NCBI GenBank assembly: GCA_013001055.1
Contig: JABDNH010000021.1
Coordinates: 33,805-97,804, forward strand
DNA from: Sphingomonas sp.
GTDB lineage: Bacteria > Pseudomonadota > Alphaproteobacteria > Sphingomonadales > Sphingomonadaceae
DNA length: 64,000 nucleotides
Direction of reading: 5' to 3'
Within the stretch, counting starts at the first letter, position 1. Every line of letters begins with the position of its first letter. The notes under the pieces were generated by a model. That model was not told the origin of the DNA, did not search any database, and saw only the letters and a program-made list of their open reading frames with translations. Position numbers and translations under genes: made by a program. Below, piece by piece: positions 1 to 9,791 of this stretch.

Positions 1-1113
1 GATGATCGCGGTGAGGAAAATCTTGTTGTTGTGCGTATCGAGGATGAAGTCGCCCTTGCGGCCACCATCGATACGAAAGGACGACAGCAGGCCACCCTCG
101 AACGTAGGCAGAATTGTATCTTCGGTATTGTAGCGGATCAGCGGCGAGGCGAAATTGTAATAGCTGGTACCAATCAACTGGTGGACGCCATCGATCTCGA
201 CCGCTTCGGCATAGCCGTAGCTAAGCAATGGCTCGAAGTCGTACGCTTCACTCTGCTCGCCAGCGAGCACCGCGCGCTCGGTATGCCCGTACCAAGACAC
301 CGATTTGGCCTGCAGGGCCTTTTCCACCGCAGAACGCAAATGTGGCACGGGATATTCGCTGCTCAGCATCATGCCCTGAATGTTTTCGCGCAGTAAATCG
401 ATCAACGGGTGGCCCATCTTGTCTAGCCACAACACGAAGTCGAACATTGCGCTGGGATAGCCGTGCAGGAACCGGCACTGGCGAGCGCGCCTGTCAGCAA
501 GGATGGCGTCGGCAAGATCCTGCCGGTCCGACGCGATATTGAGCAGGAAGCTGTGCCGAACGCTATCGTAGGAGACCAGTTCGCCTTCGCGGTACAGGCC
601 CGAGAAGACGATCTTGGGCTGATCCGTCGTAAAGCCGATGCGCTTCCACAGCGAGAGCATGTGCGCCCATTCATGGCCCATCGCGCTGGGCTCGATATAA
701 AAGCTTAAGGGCTTTCCCGAAGACCCCCCTGTGTTGACCTTGCTTCGGCTTGCAACGGGTGCCGAGCGATCTTCGATCGGGACGTCCTGCAAGATCGCCT
801 TGTCGACGATCGGCAGCATGTCGATATCGGCAAAGTCACCCAGGCGCTGTGGATCGACGCCATGGTCGCCGTAAAACTGGCGATAGAATTCGACATTGCG
901 GACCGCGTGACAGGCGACCGCCTTGACGCGGTCTAAGACGAAAGCTTGGCGCTCCTCGTCCGACAATCGTTCCACGAGTGCCATCTCCCGGTTCGTGCGC
1001 TGGAAGCTGCTGCGCAGCGGCGGGCGCATGCCGTATGGCACCTTGGCCAGCAGCGCGCCCACCGGGAACGGCAGCTTGTCCGCTTTCTCTTTGAGGAAAA
1101 ATGCCAGGCTCAT
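1..1113 (-). CDS. CapK / phenylacetate-CoA ligase family adenylate-forming enzyme (3' end outside window)
   Basis: The minus strand is open from an ATG at 1113-1111 to the left edge (371 codons), so the C-terminus is missing. The reading contains the ATP-binding loop NTGGSSGKP and, later, YGHTERAVLAGE, both typical of the CapK/PaaK branch of the ANL (acyl/aryl-CoA ligase) superfamily. There is no signal peptide or membrane segment. It follows the flippase-like gene by 18 bases on the same strand, so it is probably the last or a late gene of the polysaccharide operon. CapK-like proteins in such loci are thought to activate a carboxylate for decoration of the polymer, but the substrate cannot be read from the sequence. 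Confidence 0.85.
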   Translation of the reverse strand, partial: MSLAFFLKEKADKLPFPVGALLAKVPYGMRPPLRSSFQRTNREMALVERLSDEERQAFVLDRVKAVACHAVRNVEFYRQFYGDHGVDPQRLGDFADIDMLPIVDKAILQDVPIEDRSAPVASRSKVNTGGSSGKPLSFYIEPSAMGHEWAHMLSLWKRIGFTTDQPKIVFSGLYREGELVSYDSVRHSFLLNIASDRQDLADAILADRRARQCRFLHGYPSAMFDFVLWLDKMGHPLIDLLRENIQGMMLSSEYPVPHLRSAVEKALQAKSVSWYGHTERAVLAGEQSEAYDFEPLLSYGYAEAVEIDGVHQLIGTSYYNFASPLIRYNTEDTILPTFEGGLLSSFRIDGGRKGDFILDTHNNKIFLTAII

Positions 1114-1131
1114 GGAGCGTCGTCTCGCAAA

Positions 1132-2385
1132 CTAGAAAAGAGCAGGATCAACCTGCAGGTAGAAATAGCCCATCAACAGGCTGCCGAGGACATAGTTGAC
1201 CAGGTAATAGAGGAATTGCTTCCCGCCTGCAGCCACCGAAAAGACGATCAGCAGGATATTCGACGTACGGAACAGGAAAATTCCCAGTAGGATAGTCAGA
1301 ATATCCACCGTGCCGATGAAATAGACTCCGATGCCAAGGATCGAAGGCAGGAGGAAGGATATGAACAACTCGGAGTTCCGCTTTCGCGAACGCATGAACG
1401 ACTGCAGATAGAAATGCAGCGTATTCACCCCGACGGCCGCGACGAGGAAACAGAAAACCGGGAAGAGCGATTGGAACCGCGCGCCGAAATAAAGGACGTA
1501 GAGCCACTCGCCGAAGATCCAGAAGAAAATAGAAGCTGCAAGGATCGCAAAGGAAATGAGCATTCCGGCGCCCATGTAGCGGCCGAGATACGTATCGTCC
1601 TTGCAGATACGCGGATAGAAATAATAGCTCGCCAATTGCGAGATGACGCCCGATTTCACCGGTAGGTCAGCGACGATATTATACTTGCCCGATGTATCGG
1701 AGCCGAGGAATGTCAGCGCGGCGATACGGTCGGCAAAATCGCCCGCAGAGCGCACCAGGTTCTGGCCGAAGACCAACGCGATCTCACGTGTCGAGACATG
1801 GACCGGCCTGCCCTCGATGGAGATGAACGGCAGCGCCGCCAGCAGCATCAGCGCGAAGGAAATCGCATTCCCGGCAAGCAGCACCCACGGCAGGTATTGC
1901 TCACCCAGCGTCAGCGGCACGGCGACGAGGCCGACAAAGATGATGGCGATCGCAGAACTTCGGATGAGATAGGCATGACCTGAACGCAGCACAGCCTCGA
2001 GGCGCGCCCAGAAAGGCCCCGTCATCAGGAAAAAGAAGAGCGATAGGCCAAGACTGATCGCGAACGCGGAGCCGAACTGCGGAAGCGCCAGCGACGATAT
2101 TGCAGTGATCAGGATGGAAGCGCCGATCGCGACGATGAAGCTTTTGCGCGTAAGCGACTTCAAGCTGACCTGCCCCTCGATATGCACGAGCTCGCGCGTC
2201 AGGCTCGGCCGGAACATGTCGAATATGCCGAAGAATGCATGGGCGACGATGATCGCACCTGCCATCTCCAATCCCTCGTCGCTCAAGGTACGCGCGAGAA
2301 ATGGAGTCATCGCCAACGATACGGCGAGCGGCAACGTCCCCGCTGCCGCCAGCGCGAAGACCTGCCGATCGACCTTGAAAGTCAT
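1132..2385 (-). CDS. Wzx-like oligosaccharide flippase / polysaccharide export membrane protein
   Basis: This 417-residue protein is almost entirely hydrophobic, with about 12 predicted membrane segments and short charged loops, as in the MATE/Wzx family that flips lipid-linked oligosaccharides across the inner membrane. The reading frame is open far upstream, but the start at 2385 (MTFKVDRQ) is chosen because its ATG overlaps the stop of the preceding gene by four bases (ATGA), implying translational coupling. The next gene upstream encodes a Wzy/ligase-like protein and wecC and wecB lie further up, which fits export of a ManNAcA-containing repeat unit. Sequence divergence in this family is high, so the assignment rests on topology and context. 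Confidence 0.75.
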   Translation of the reverse strand: MTFKVDRQVFALAAAGTLPLAVSLAMTPFLARTLSDEGLEMAGAIIVAHAFFGIFDMFRPSLTRELVHIEGQVSLKSLTRKSFIVAIGASILITAISSLALPQFGSAFAISLGLSLFFFLMTGPFWARLEAVLRSGHAYLIRSSAIAIIFVGLVAVPLTLGEQYLPWVLLAGNAISFALMLLAALPFISIEGRPVHVSTREIALVFGQNLVRSAGDFADRIAALTFLGSDTSGKYNIVADLPVKSGVISQLASYYFYPRICKDDTYLGRYMGAGMLISFAILAASIFFWIFGEWLYVLYFGARFQSLFPVFCFLVAAVGVNTLHFYLQSFMRSRKRNSELFISFLLPSILGIGVYFIGTVDILTILLGIFLFRTSNILLIVFSVAAGGKQFLYYLVNYVLGSLLMGYFYLQVDPALF

Positions 2386-3692
2386 CGGCGTGCTTTGCGC
2401 CGCAACATGGAATGATAGATCACTGCAGCGATCATCAGACCGATCAGCGGGCTGATGATCGGCTGACGCATTGGCACATTCAAGTTGTTGGACACGACCA
2501 GGAACACCATCAGGACGACGCCAAAAAGGCTGAGGTAGAGATGATCTTCCTTGAGCCGCTGCGACACGATCATCATGACCGAACCGAAGAGCAGGCGTAC
2601 GCTGATTGCGAGAAATGCCAGTCCGCCGAACAGCCCGCACCAGACGAACGCATCGACATACATGTTGTGCGCCGACGGCGCCAAAATACCGTCTCCGAAC
2701 ACACTGACATTGGGCGGCAGGAAGCCCGATCCGAACAGAGGATCCCAGAAGAAAACCTTGATGGCTTCGCGGATCATGAAGTCGCGCCCACCGAACTGGG
2801 CGCCTTCGTTCTGAAGCGACGCAATCTTGTTGAGCATGCGGAAATCTGATGCTGCAAAGGTTTCGAAAATCGCATTCAGGTTAATGATCAGCAACGCGCC
2901 CGCGATGAAGCCTCCAAAGAATAGGGCCGCTTTCAAGTAGGGGCTACGCGCTGCGAAAAGCAGGATCGTCGACAGCAGGTAGGTCAGCAGGCCTTCACGC
3001 GACGCCAGCGCCAGAAGTACGATCAGCGCGGCACCGTTGATGATCAGCATGAACTTGCGACTGACCTTCAGTTCTTTGGAAAAGAACAACGCGTTGAGCA
3101 GCGACATCCCGAAGGAAATCGCGGTCGGGACGTAGACGGCGATCTGGTACTGGCCTGGCAGAATGCGGTTCTGCGACAGGCGGCCCGCATCGCCCAGCCC
3201 GCCATAGGCAACGAATTCGATGATCGTCGACGCCCCGTACCAGCCGATATTTGCGATCACGCCGATCAGGAACCAGCGCATGAATGTCTTGAAACGCTCG
3301 GTCCCCATGATCGTGAGAAAATAGGGAAGCCAGACGAATGGCATGATCCATTGATAGGCAAACAGGATGGCGTCCGGACTGCGCATGATCGCGTTGAGCG
3401 ACCCCATCACGAGGCAGTAGAGACAAAAGATCACCACCAGGAACAGGAACATTCCGCCGCGGAAATATTGTTGAAACCGGCTGTTGAAGATGAACAGCAG
3501 GAAAAACGGCGAGAGTACCAGCGATATCGGCACCGCGAAACGATCGACTTCGTAGAAGTCCGCCGTCGTCAGCATGAAGAAGTTTGCCGGTTCGACGAAC
3601 AGGCACAGCGGAATGAAGAAGCCAGCTATCCGATCGGCATAGCGCGGCCGCGTGGCGGCGGCGCTGCGCTGGATCGGGATCGCCTGGTTCAT
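2382..3692 (-). CDS. O-antigen ligase / Wzy-like polysaccharide polymerase membrane protein
   Basis: This 436-residue membrane protein has roughly ten to twelve hydrophobic segments and a larger hydrophilic loop in the second half (around residues 280-340, with GSGFLPPN and SAHNMYVDAF). That His-containing HN segment before a membrane helix is typical of the O-antigen ligase (Wzy_C) family. It would polymerise repeat units or transfer glycan at the periplasmic face. The start ATG shares one base with the stop of wecC upstream (TGATG), and its stop overlaps the flippase start. Polymerase and ligase cannot be told apart from sequence alone. Confidence 0.75.
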   Translation of the reverse strand: MNQAIPIQRSAAATRPRYADRIAGFFIPLCLFVEPANFFMLTTADFYEVDRFAVPISLVLSPFFLLFIFNSRFQQYFRGGMFLFLVVIFCLYCLVMGSLNAIMRSPDAILFAYQWIMPFVWLPYFLTIMGTERFKTFMRWFLIGVIANIGWYGASTIIEFVAYGGLGDAGRLSQNRILPGQYQIAVYVPTAISFGMSLLNALFFSKELKVSRKFMLIINGAALIVLLALASREGLLTYLLSTILLFAARSPYLKAALFFGGFIAGALLIINLNAIFETFAASDFRMLNKIASLQNEGAQFGGRDFMIREAIKVFFWDPLFGSGFLPPNVSVFGDGILAPSAHNMYVDAFVWCGLFGGLAFLAISVRLLFGSVMMIVSQRLKEDHLYLSLFGVVLMVFLVVSNNLNVPMRQPIISPLIGLMIAAVIYHSMLRRKARR

Positions 3693-4918
3693 CAGCCTGC
3701 TACCACGCCGCGCGTATCGATGACGACACCGTCGAAGCGCAGCTCCTTGACGGCCTGATGGTCGACCAGCACCAGATGGATATCGGCCTCGGCCGCCCCT
3801 GCCGCATCGACAAGCTCTGCACCTTCAAGGCCGTCCGGGAGACTGTCGATATGCGGTTCGAAAACACGCAAGTTCGAATATCTCGTCGCCAATTGCTTGG
3901 CGATCAGGAGCGCCGGGCTTTCGCGCAAGTCATCGATATCCGCCTTGAAGGCGAGACCATAGATGGTAATCGCAACGTCGGACTTGGCCTTGGCCATGCC
4001 GGCAACCGCCTCGTCGACCTTGGCGAGCACCCAATGGGGCTTGTCGTCATTAACTTCACGCGCGGTACGGATTAGGCGCGCTTCTTCGGGCGTCCTGGAG
4101 ACGATGAACCACGGATCTACCGCGATGCAGTGACCACCGACGCCCGGGCCAGGCTGGAGAATGTTGACGCGCGGGTGGCGGTTGGCGAGCGCGATCAGTT
4201 CCCACACATCAATGTCGAGCTTGTCGCAAATCACCGACAATTCGTTGGCAAAAGCAATGTTGACGTCGCGGAAGCTGTTTTCCGTCAGCTTGGCCATTTC
4301 GGCGGTACGCGCATTGGTGATTACGCAATCGCCGGTGACGAAGGTCTTGTAGAGTTTGGCCGCTTCCTCGCTGCAGCGCGGCGTCATCCCGCCGATCACG
4401 CGATCGTTATGGATGAGTTCCTGCATCACCTTTCCCGGTAGGACGCGCTCCGGGCAATGAGCGATGCGGATGTCGCTTTCTTCGCCCGCATCCTGCGGGA
4501 AGCTGAGGTCGGGTCGCGCTTCGGCGAGCCATGCTGCCATTTGCTCGGTCGCACCGACGGGCGAAGTCGATTCCAGCACCACCAGGTTGCCTGCTTTCAG
4601 CACCGGCGCGATGGCGTTGGAGGCTTTTTCGATAAATCCCAGGTCAGGCTCGTGATCGTCCTTGAACGGGGTCGGCACGGCAACCAGGAACGCGTCGGCT
4701 GGCTGCGGCGTCGTGGTAGCGACGAGATGCCCGCTTTCGACCACGCTGTGCACCACGATATCGAGATCGGGCTCGACGATATGGACGCGGCCTTCGTTGA
4801 TCGTGGCGACCGTGTCCTCGTTCACGTCGACGCCAATCACCTTCACCTTGCGCGAGGCGAACATCGCCGCGGTGGGAAGGCCGATATAGCCAAGACCGAT
4901 TACCGAAACCGTTTTCAT
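3692..4918 (-). CDS. wecC: UDP-N-acetyl-D-mannosamine dehydrogenase
   Basis: This 408-residue cytoplasmic enzyme of the UDP-glucose/GDP-mannose dehydrogenase family oxidises UDP-ManNAc to UDP-ManNAcA with NAD+. The N-terminus has the Rossmann motif VIGLGYIGLPTA. The central part has the substrate/catalytic segment GPGVGGHCIAVDP, with the catalytic Cys near residue 262, and the C-terminal UDP-binding domain begins with GLAFKADIDDLRESPA. The GGHC form and the adjacent wecB gene favour ManNAc over glucose as substrate; a separate UDP-glucose dehydrogenase lies at 17054. A strong ribosome site, AAGGAC, lies 6-7 bases before the ATG. Confidence 0.9.
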   Translation of the reverse strand: MKTVSVIGLGYIGLPTAAMFASRKVKVIGVDVNEDTVATINEGRVHIVEPDLDIVVHSVVESGHLVATTTPQPADAFLVAVPTPFKDDHEPDLGFIEKASNAIAPVLKAGNLVVLESTSPVGATEQMAAWLAEARPDLSFPQDAGEESDIRIAHCPERVLPGKVMQELIHNDRVIGGMTPRCSEEAAKLYKTFVTGDCVITNARTAEMAKLTENSFRDVNIAFANELSVICDKLDIDVWELIALANRHPRVNILQPGPGVGGHCIAVDPWFIVSRTPEEARLIRTAREVNDDKPHWVLAKVDEAVAGMAKAKSDVAITIYGLAFKADIDDLRESPALLIAKQLATRYSNLRVFEPHIDSLPDGLEGAELVDAAGAAEADIHLVLVDHQAVKELRFDGVVIDTRGVVAG

Positions 4919-4945
4919 GTAAACGTCCTTACAGATTCCAGCACT

Positions 4946-6067
4946 TTAGGCGAGTTTTGCGGCGAGATGATCGGCGATACGCGCCGAGGCCTTTCCATCG
5001 CCATAAGGGTTATGCGCGCGACTCATTTGCGCATAGGCAGCTTCATCGTCGAGCAGTTTTGTCGCTTCGCGCACAATGGCGGCATCGTCCGTTCCGACCA
5101 GCTTGACCGTGCCGGCATCAACCGCTTCGGGCCGCTCGGTCGTGTCACGCATGACGAGTACCGGCTTGCCCAGCGAGGGCGCTTCTTCCTGAACCCCGCC
5201 GCTGTCGGTGAGCACGAGATAGGAGCGCCGCATCAGGTCCACGAACGGCAGATAGTCGAGCGGTGCGATAAGGCGCACGTTGCCGCGCCCGCCAAGCGTT
5301 TCTTCGACCGGCCCCTTAACATTGGGGTTGAGATGTACGGGATAGACGATTTCGACGTCGTCGCGCTCGGCAAGCTTGCCCAGCGCCGTGCAGATGCGTT
5401 CGAACCCGCCGCCGAAATTCTCGCGGCGGTGTCCGGTAACAAGGATGGTCTTGCGGTCCGGATCGGTCGGCACCGATTGCGCGAGCTTGCCCGCCAGCGC
5501 CGCGTCGCCCTCGATCCGCGCCACCACCTCGAGCAGCGCGTCGATGACCGTGTTGCCGGTCACGAGGATTTCATCGGTCGGCACGGCTTCGGAAAGCAGG
5601 TTCTGCTGCGCACGCTCGGTCGGCGCGAAATGGATGCTCGTCACCGCGCCCGCGACCTTGCGATTAATCTCTTCGGGCCAGGGCGAATAGCGGTTGCCCG
5701 TCCGCAATCCTGCTTCGACATGCGCCACCGGGATCTTGGCGTAAAACGCTGCCAGGGAGGCCGCCAGCGTTGTGGTCGTGTCGCCATGCACCAGGACCAC
5801 GTCGGGCTTTTCCCCCTCGAGTACACCGCGCAGGCCCAGAAGCACGTTCGCGGTAATGTCGGTGAGGTCCTGCCCCGGTTTCATCAGGTCGAGATCATGA
5901 TCGGGATGAAGGGCGAACAGCCCCAACACCTGATCGAGCATTTCGCGGTGTTGCGCAGTTACGCAAATACGGCTGTCGAAGCGCGGGTCGGAGGCAAGCT
6001 GTTGCACAACCGGCGCCATCTTGATGGCCTCGGGCCGCGTGCCGAACACGGCCAATGTCTTGATCAT
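4946..6067 (-). CDS. wecB: UDP-N-acetylglucosamine 2-epimerase (non-hydrolysing)
   Basis: This 373-residue protein matches the normal length of WecB. The family start is clear ([14 protein letters not shown]), followed by [10 protein letters not shown], the substrate and UDP-binding stretch [19 protein letters not shown] and [10 protein letters not shown], and the [20 protein letters not shown] segment. The enzyme interconverts UDP-GlcNAc and UDP-ManNAc in the cytoplasm, feeding the dehydrogenase encoded 27 bases downstream. It is the first gene of the minus-strand polysaccharide operon. The region upstream of its start carries a terminator for the ABC genes and must also hold its promoter. 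Confidence 0.95.
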   Translation of the reverse strand: MIKTLAVFGTRPEAIKMAPVVQQLASDPRFDSRICVTAQHREMLDQVLGLFALHPDHDLDLMKPGQDLTDITANVLLGLRGVLEGEKPDVVLVHGDTTTTLAASLAAFYAKIPVAHVEAGLRTGNRYSPWPEEINRKVAGAVTSIHFAPTERAQQNLLSEAVPTDEILVTGNTVIDALLEVVARIEGDAALAGKLAQSVPTDPDRKTILVTGHRRENFGGGFERICTALGKLAERDDVEIVYPVHLNPNVKGPVEETLGGRGNVRLIAPLDYLPFVDLMRRSYLVLTDSGGVQEEAPSLGKPVLVMRDTTERPEAVDAGTVKLVGTDDAAIVREATKLLDDEAAYAQMSRAHNPYGDGKASARIADHLAAKLA

Positions 6068-6105
6068 GTCGTTACCCGAATGAAATCAGTATCTTGGGCA
6101 GGCAG

Positions 6106-6137
6106 CAAAATGGCCCCTTCCCGCTCGGGAAGAGGCC
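6106..6137 (-). terminator. Rho-independent terminator after the ABC/aminopeptidase gene
   Basis: GGCC-C-CTTCCC (from 6112) pairs with GGGAAG-A-GGCC (to 6137) around a GCTC loop. Read on the minus strand, the hairpin is followed by ATTTTG. It lies 37 bases past the stop of the permease-aminopeptidase gene and before wecB, so it separates the two minus-strand operons. Confidence 0.65.
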
Positions 6138-6173
6138 TTATTGCACTATCAACCCTGCCGCAACAGGCAACCG

Positions 6174-9100
6174 TCACCCGAAGGTGGACGGCTGCACATT
6201 ATCATCCGAATTGCGGTCGATATAATAGTTGTACGGATCGATACCGACATAGACCGGTCGTTGGTTTGAACGCAGCGTAATGACCGTGGTCCCGTCTTCG
6301 ATGTTGCGCTCTTCCATCTTGATCACATCCTGCTGGTCGAAGGCACCAAAGCCCGGTCGTGCGCTGAAGAGCCCGATCTTGACCGGCGCGGTCAATGGCA
6401 CCTCGGTCTCCACGCCCTGCCCGTCCGCCTCGTATTTGGCGGCCTCGACCGTGATCGTGGTGACCCATTCGCCATTCTGCTCGACCGTCTCGGACTTTGT
6501 GACCTTATAGTCGAACAGTACGATCTTCTCGAGCATGTCCTCGACCAAGGCGAGCTCGACCGGGGTCTGCGCCTCGGCCTTGATCTCGTTCACGATGTCG
6601 ATCGAGCGCGGATATGGCGGGCCCTGGAACTTCCAGCGATCCACGTAGCGCGCGAGCGCCGCATTGACCTTGTCCTCGCCCAGCCGCTCGGCGAGCAGGA
6701 AGAAGGCCATCGCGCCCTTGCGGTAATGAATATAGGCCTGGTTTTCGACCCGAACCAGCGGTTGCTCCTCGATGAGCTCACCCTTGCGGCCGCGCAAATA
6801 GCGGTCGAGCTCGTATTTGAGGAAGCGGCGCAACTGGTCTTCGCCGACCTGCTCCTTCATCACCATGATCGCCGAATAGCTTGCCAACGTCTCGGTCGTC
6901 ATGGTCGAGCCTTGCTGGAGCCCACCCAGTGCCTGGTGCGCCCAATATTGATGCGCCAGTTCGTGGGCGATCACATATGTGACGAAGTCGACCGCATCGG
7001 GATCCCCGTCGATTTTCTGCCTGAAACCGATATTTTCCGAATAGGGCATCGTGCCGGCAAAGGCTTGCGCGAAGCTGGCGTAAGGGAATTCAATGATGCG
7101 GGCGTAATCAAACTGGTATGGACCGAAATTCGCCTCGAAATAATTGAGGCTGGTTTCCATCGCATCGAGCATGCGCGGCACGTTCCATTGATGGCCTTCC
7201 TCATAATAGACCTCGAGCGTGATGTCGCGCAGCTGGCGCGTCGCGACCTCGTAGTCGCCCGACTGGATCGAGAAGAAGTTGAGGATCGGTGCCGACGCAC
7301 GGAATACTGCAGTGCGGCGATCGCCATCGGTGACGTCCGATACTTTTTCGCCCGGCGCGATCGGAATCTGGCTAGCGGCAGTGGTCAGCCTGATCTCGCT
7401 CGTCACCCAGTCGGCGCCGACGTAATTCTGCTCCAGCCCACGCGGATCTTCCAGTGTATAGGGCCGCAGTTCATCGGGCAGATCCTGGCGACGCCGCGCC
7501 GTACGGTCCTGCAGCAAGCCCGTACGGTCCATGCCGATCGTCGGCGCGAAAAGGCTGTTGTTCACGAATGTCTTGTTCGGTGTGATCCCGGTGGCGGGTA
7601 CGCCGGCTCGAAAACCGCGATACCAGACGCGCGTCTGGAAATTGAGCTCGGTCTCCGCGCCCGGCTGGAGCGGCGTATCAAACCGGTAGATGCGATAGCC
7701 AAAATCCTCGTCATGCTCGTCGAGCGTGGCGCCCGCGACATCGAGCGAGAGATATTCGGCATCTTCGCTGGTCTGGCGCACGTGCAGCGTCTCGATCACC
7801 TCGTCGGTATCGTTACGCAGTAAATAGCGTCCGTCGACCATCATGCGCCGCTCCTCCGGATAGAGGTCGACGTCAAAGGTCACATCGGTGATCGCCGGCT
7901 GCGCGAGCTCCTCATATTGAAGGAAGCGGCGCTCATACTCGGCGATCCGCGCTTCCTGCGCATCGCTGTTGCGATACGTGTTGAGCACGTTGATGTTGTA
8001 ATAGAGATAGCTTCCCAGCCCCGCCATCGCGAGCGCGCAGACGGCGGCAATCGCGGTCGGCACACGCGGCAGGCCCGAACGCTTGAGGCGGAAGACACGC
8101 TGCGGCAGCGTCAACTCGGCACCGCGGGGCCACAATAGGTGCGCGATGACCAGCAGGATGATCGCGAACAGTCCCCAATAGACCTTGAAGATGAGGTTGC
8201 CCCACAAGAAGGGCGCCGGATCGACAAGGTCGGACAGCGGCACATTGGGCGAACCCGCATAGGTGTACAGCGGGCTCGTAAAGCCAAGGTTGGCAAGCAG
8301 GATGTTGAGCAGGAACCAGGCCAGGATCAGCCCCCAGCCGACATATTTGTTGGGGCTCAAAATCTGCAGGAAGATGGCGATCGTCGTGATCAGCATCGCT
8401 TCGATCGCCGCCGGGAAGATGAACCAGCTCAGATAGGCCCCGATGCCGAGTTCGGGCGCGCCCGATACCGACTGGTACAAGAGGCCCGTAACCATCGCCG
8501 ACAGGTTCACCACCAGCAGGATGAGGAAGATCGCCAGGATCTTGGGCACCGTCATGATCCAGCCGGGCACCGGCGCTGCGCCGACAATCTCGTTCATCTT
8601 GCGGTCGCGCTCGCGCCACACCAATTCGCCGCCATAGAAGGCTGCGATGATAAGGATGAAGATCGAGAAATTGTCGCGCACCGTGGCAATGGTCGAGGCC
8701 ACCGTGGGATAGCTGTCATTGCCGTAGGCCCCTGAATCGAACAGGTCGATCGCGGTGAAGATGATCGCCACGAGGATGAGGATCGGCAGGCCCGGGCTGC
8801 GCAGCATCTGCTGCATCTCGACGCCGAGGCGCGCAGCAAATTGGGCCCAGCGCGAAATCTCGCCGCTCTTGGCGCTGATTGCCTCGCCGCCCAGCGTCGG
8901 CGGAACCGCCGCCAACTTGGCATCCTTGATCGAACGCTTCTCGATCTTGCGCAGCTTTCGCTTGGACGGCGCGCGTTCCGAGTTGGAATAGCGCCAGTAG
9001 GCAATCGCCAAAAATATGACGCCGCCGAGCAGGACGAGGATACGGTTGCTCAACAAGATGCCTTCGAGGTCAATGAGACGGCTGTTGAACTCCGCTCCCG

Positions 9101-9770
9101 TCCAGTAGCGCGTCTCGAGCGTCAGCGCGCCCACACCGAAGGGATCGAACTGTGCGAACAGTGCCTCCTGCTCGGGATCGCCGGCAAAGATGTTCTGGAA
9201 ACCGAGATAGAACATCACCAGCAGGATCACGACCACATAGCTCCACATCAGCGATCGGGTCGCTGTGGACACGGAGAAGAGCAGCGCGCTGGCAAAGAAG
9301 AGGTTGGGGATCACGAAGATCAGGAACGGCCAGGCGTAGAATTTGAAGTTGTGCGGTCCGACCAATTCGGGATCGACCCAGGGCATCAGCGTGCCGAGGA
9401 AAAGCCCCAATGGAATGGCAAGGAAGCCGAGCACGGCAACCGCAAAGCTGCCGATGAAACGGCCGAACACCATCTGCCCCTTGGTCACCGGCGTGGCGCG
9501 CACCATCGGCGCAAATCCCGAACTGTCGTCGCGCACGATTGCATTTGCGACGAAGGCGGTCAGGATGAACAGGTAGAAGACCGTGGTGATGGCCTGCAGC
9601 ACCATGATCGGATAGGCGCCATTTTCCTTGGTGACGCCGGGCGTTCCGATCTGGACATTTTCCGACGCGGTGAGCCCGAAGCCCAGCAGGAAAAAGATGA
9701 AGACCCCGACCCAGAAGACGGGGTTCTTGAGCTGGTACTTGAGCTCGAAACTGGCGATCTTGCCGATCAT
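6174..9770 (-). CDS. ABC-2 type permease fused to M1 family aminopeptidase
   Basis: This is a 1198-residue fusion. Residues 1 to about 600 form two ABC-2 permease-like halves with around twelve hydrophobic helices. Residues from about 640 on form a periplasmic or extracellular M1 metallopeptidase region. The zinc motif HELAHQYW lies near residue 933, followed about 19 residues later by the third ligand in TETLASYS. The stretch MPYSENIGF replaces the usual GAMEN exopeptidase loop. The ATPase gene lies immediately upstream (21 bases), so the two form one exporter. Such fusions are known in Proteobacteria and Bacteroidetes genomes, but the cargo is unknown. A GGGGGGA ribosome site precedes the ATG. 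Confidence 0.88.
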   Translation of the reverse strand: MIGKIASFELKYQLKNPVFWVGVFIFFLLGFGLTASENVQIGTPGVTKENGAYPIMVLQAITTVFYLFILTAFVANAIVRDDSSGFAPMVRATPVTKGQMVFGRFIGSFAVAVLGFLAIPLGLFLGTLMPWVDPELVGPHNFKFYAWPFLIFVIPNLFFASALLFSVSTATRSLMWSYVVVILLVMFYLGFQNIFAGDPEQEALFAQFDPFGVGALTLETRYWTGAEFNSRLIDLEGILLSNRILVLLGGVIFLAIAYWRYSNSERAPSKRKLRKIEKRSIKDAKLAAVPPTLGGEAISAKSGEISRWAQFAARLGVEMQQMLRSPGLPILILVAIIFTAIDLFDSGAYGNDSYPTVASTIATVRDNFSIFILIIAAFYGGELVWRERDRKMNEIVGAAPVPGWIMTVPKILAIFLILLVVNLSAMVTGLLYQSVSGAPELGIGAYLSWFIFPAAIEAMLITTIAIFLQILSPNKYVGWGLILAWFLLNILLANLGFTSPLYTYAGSPNVPLSDLVDPAPFLWGNLIFKVYWGLFAIILLVIAHLLWPRGAELTLPQRVFRLKRSGLPRVPTAIAAVCALAMAGLGSYLYYNINVLNTYRNSDAQEARIAEYERRFLQYEELAQPAITDVTFDVDLYPEERRMMVDGRYLLRNDTDEVIETLHVRQTSEDAEYLSLDVAGATLDEHDEDFGYRIYRFDTPLQPGAETELNFQTRVWYRGFRAGVPATGITPNKTFVNNSLFAPTIGMDRTGLLQDRTARRRQDLPDELRPYTLEDPRGLEQNYVGADWVTSEIRLTTAASQIPIAPGEKVSDVTDGDRRTAVFRASAPILNFFSIQSGDYEVATRQLRDITLEVYYEEGHQWNVPRMLDAMETSLNYFEANFGPYQFDYARIIEFPYASFAQAFAGTMPYSENIGFRQKIDGDPDAVDFVTYVIAHELAHQYWAHQALGGLQQGSTMTTETLASYSAIMVMKEQVGEDQLRRFLKYELDRYLRGRKGELIEEQPLVRVENQAYIHYRKGAMAFFLLAERLGEDKVNAALARYVDRWKFQGPPYPRSIDIVNEIKAEAQTPVELALVEDMLEKIVLFDYKVTKSETVEQNGEWVTTITVEAAKYEADGQGVETEVPLTAPVKIGLFSARPGFGAFDQQDVIKMEERNIEDGTTVITLRSNQRPVYVGIDPYNYYIDRNSDDNVQPSTFG

Positions 9771-9791
9771 GGTCTTGGTCCCCCCGGGGCT

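Noticed and set aside
4457..6280. 607-codon open frame on the plus strand
   Set aside because: It lies antisense to wecC and wecB, whose products match their families end to end. Long antisense frames are common in high-GC DNA.
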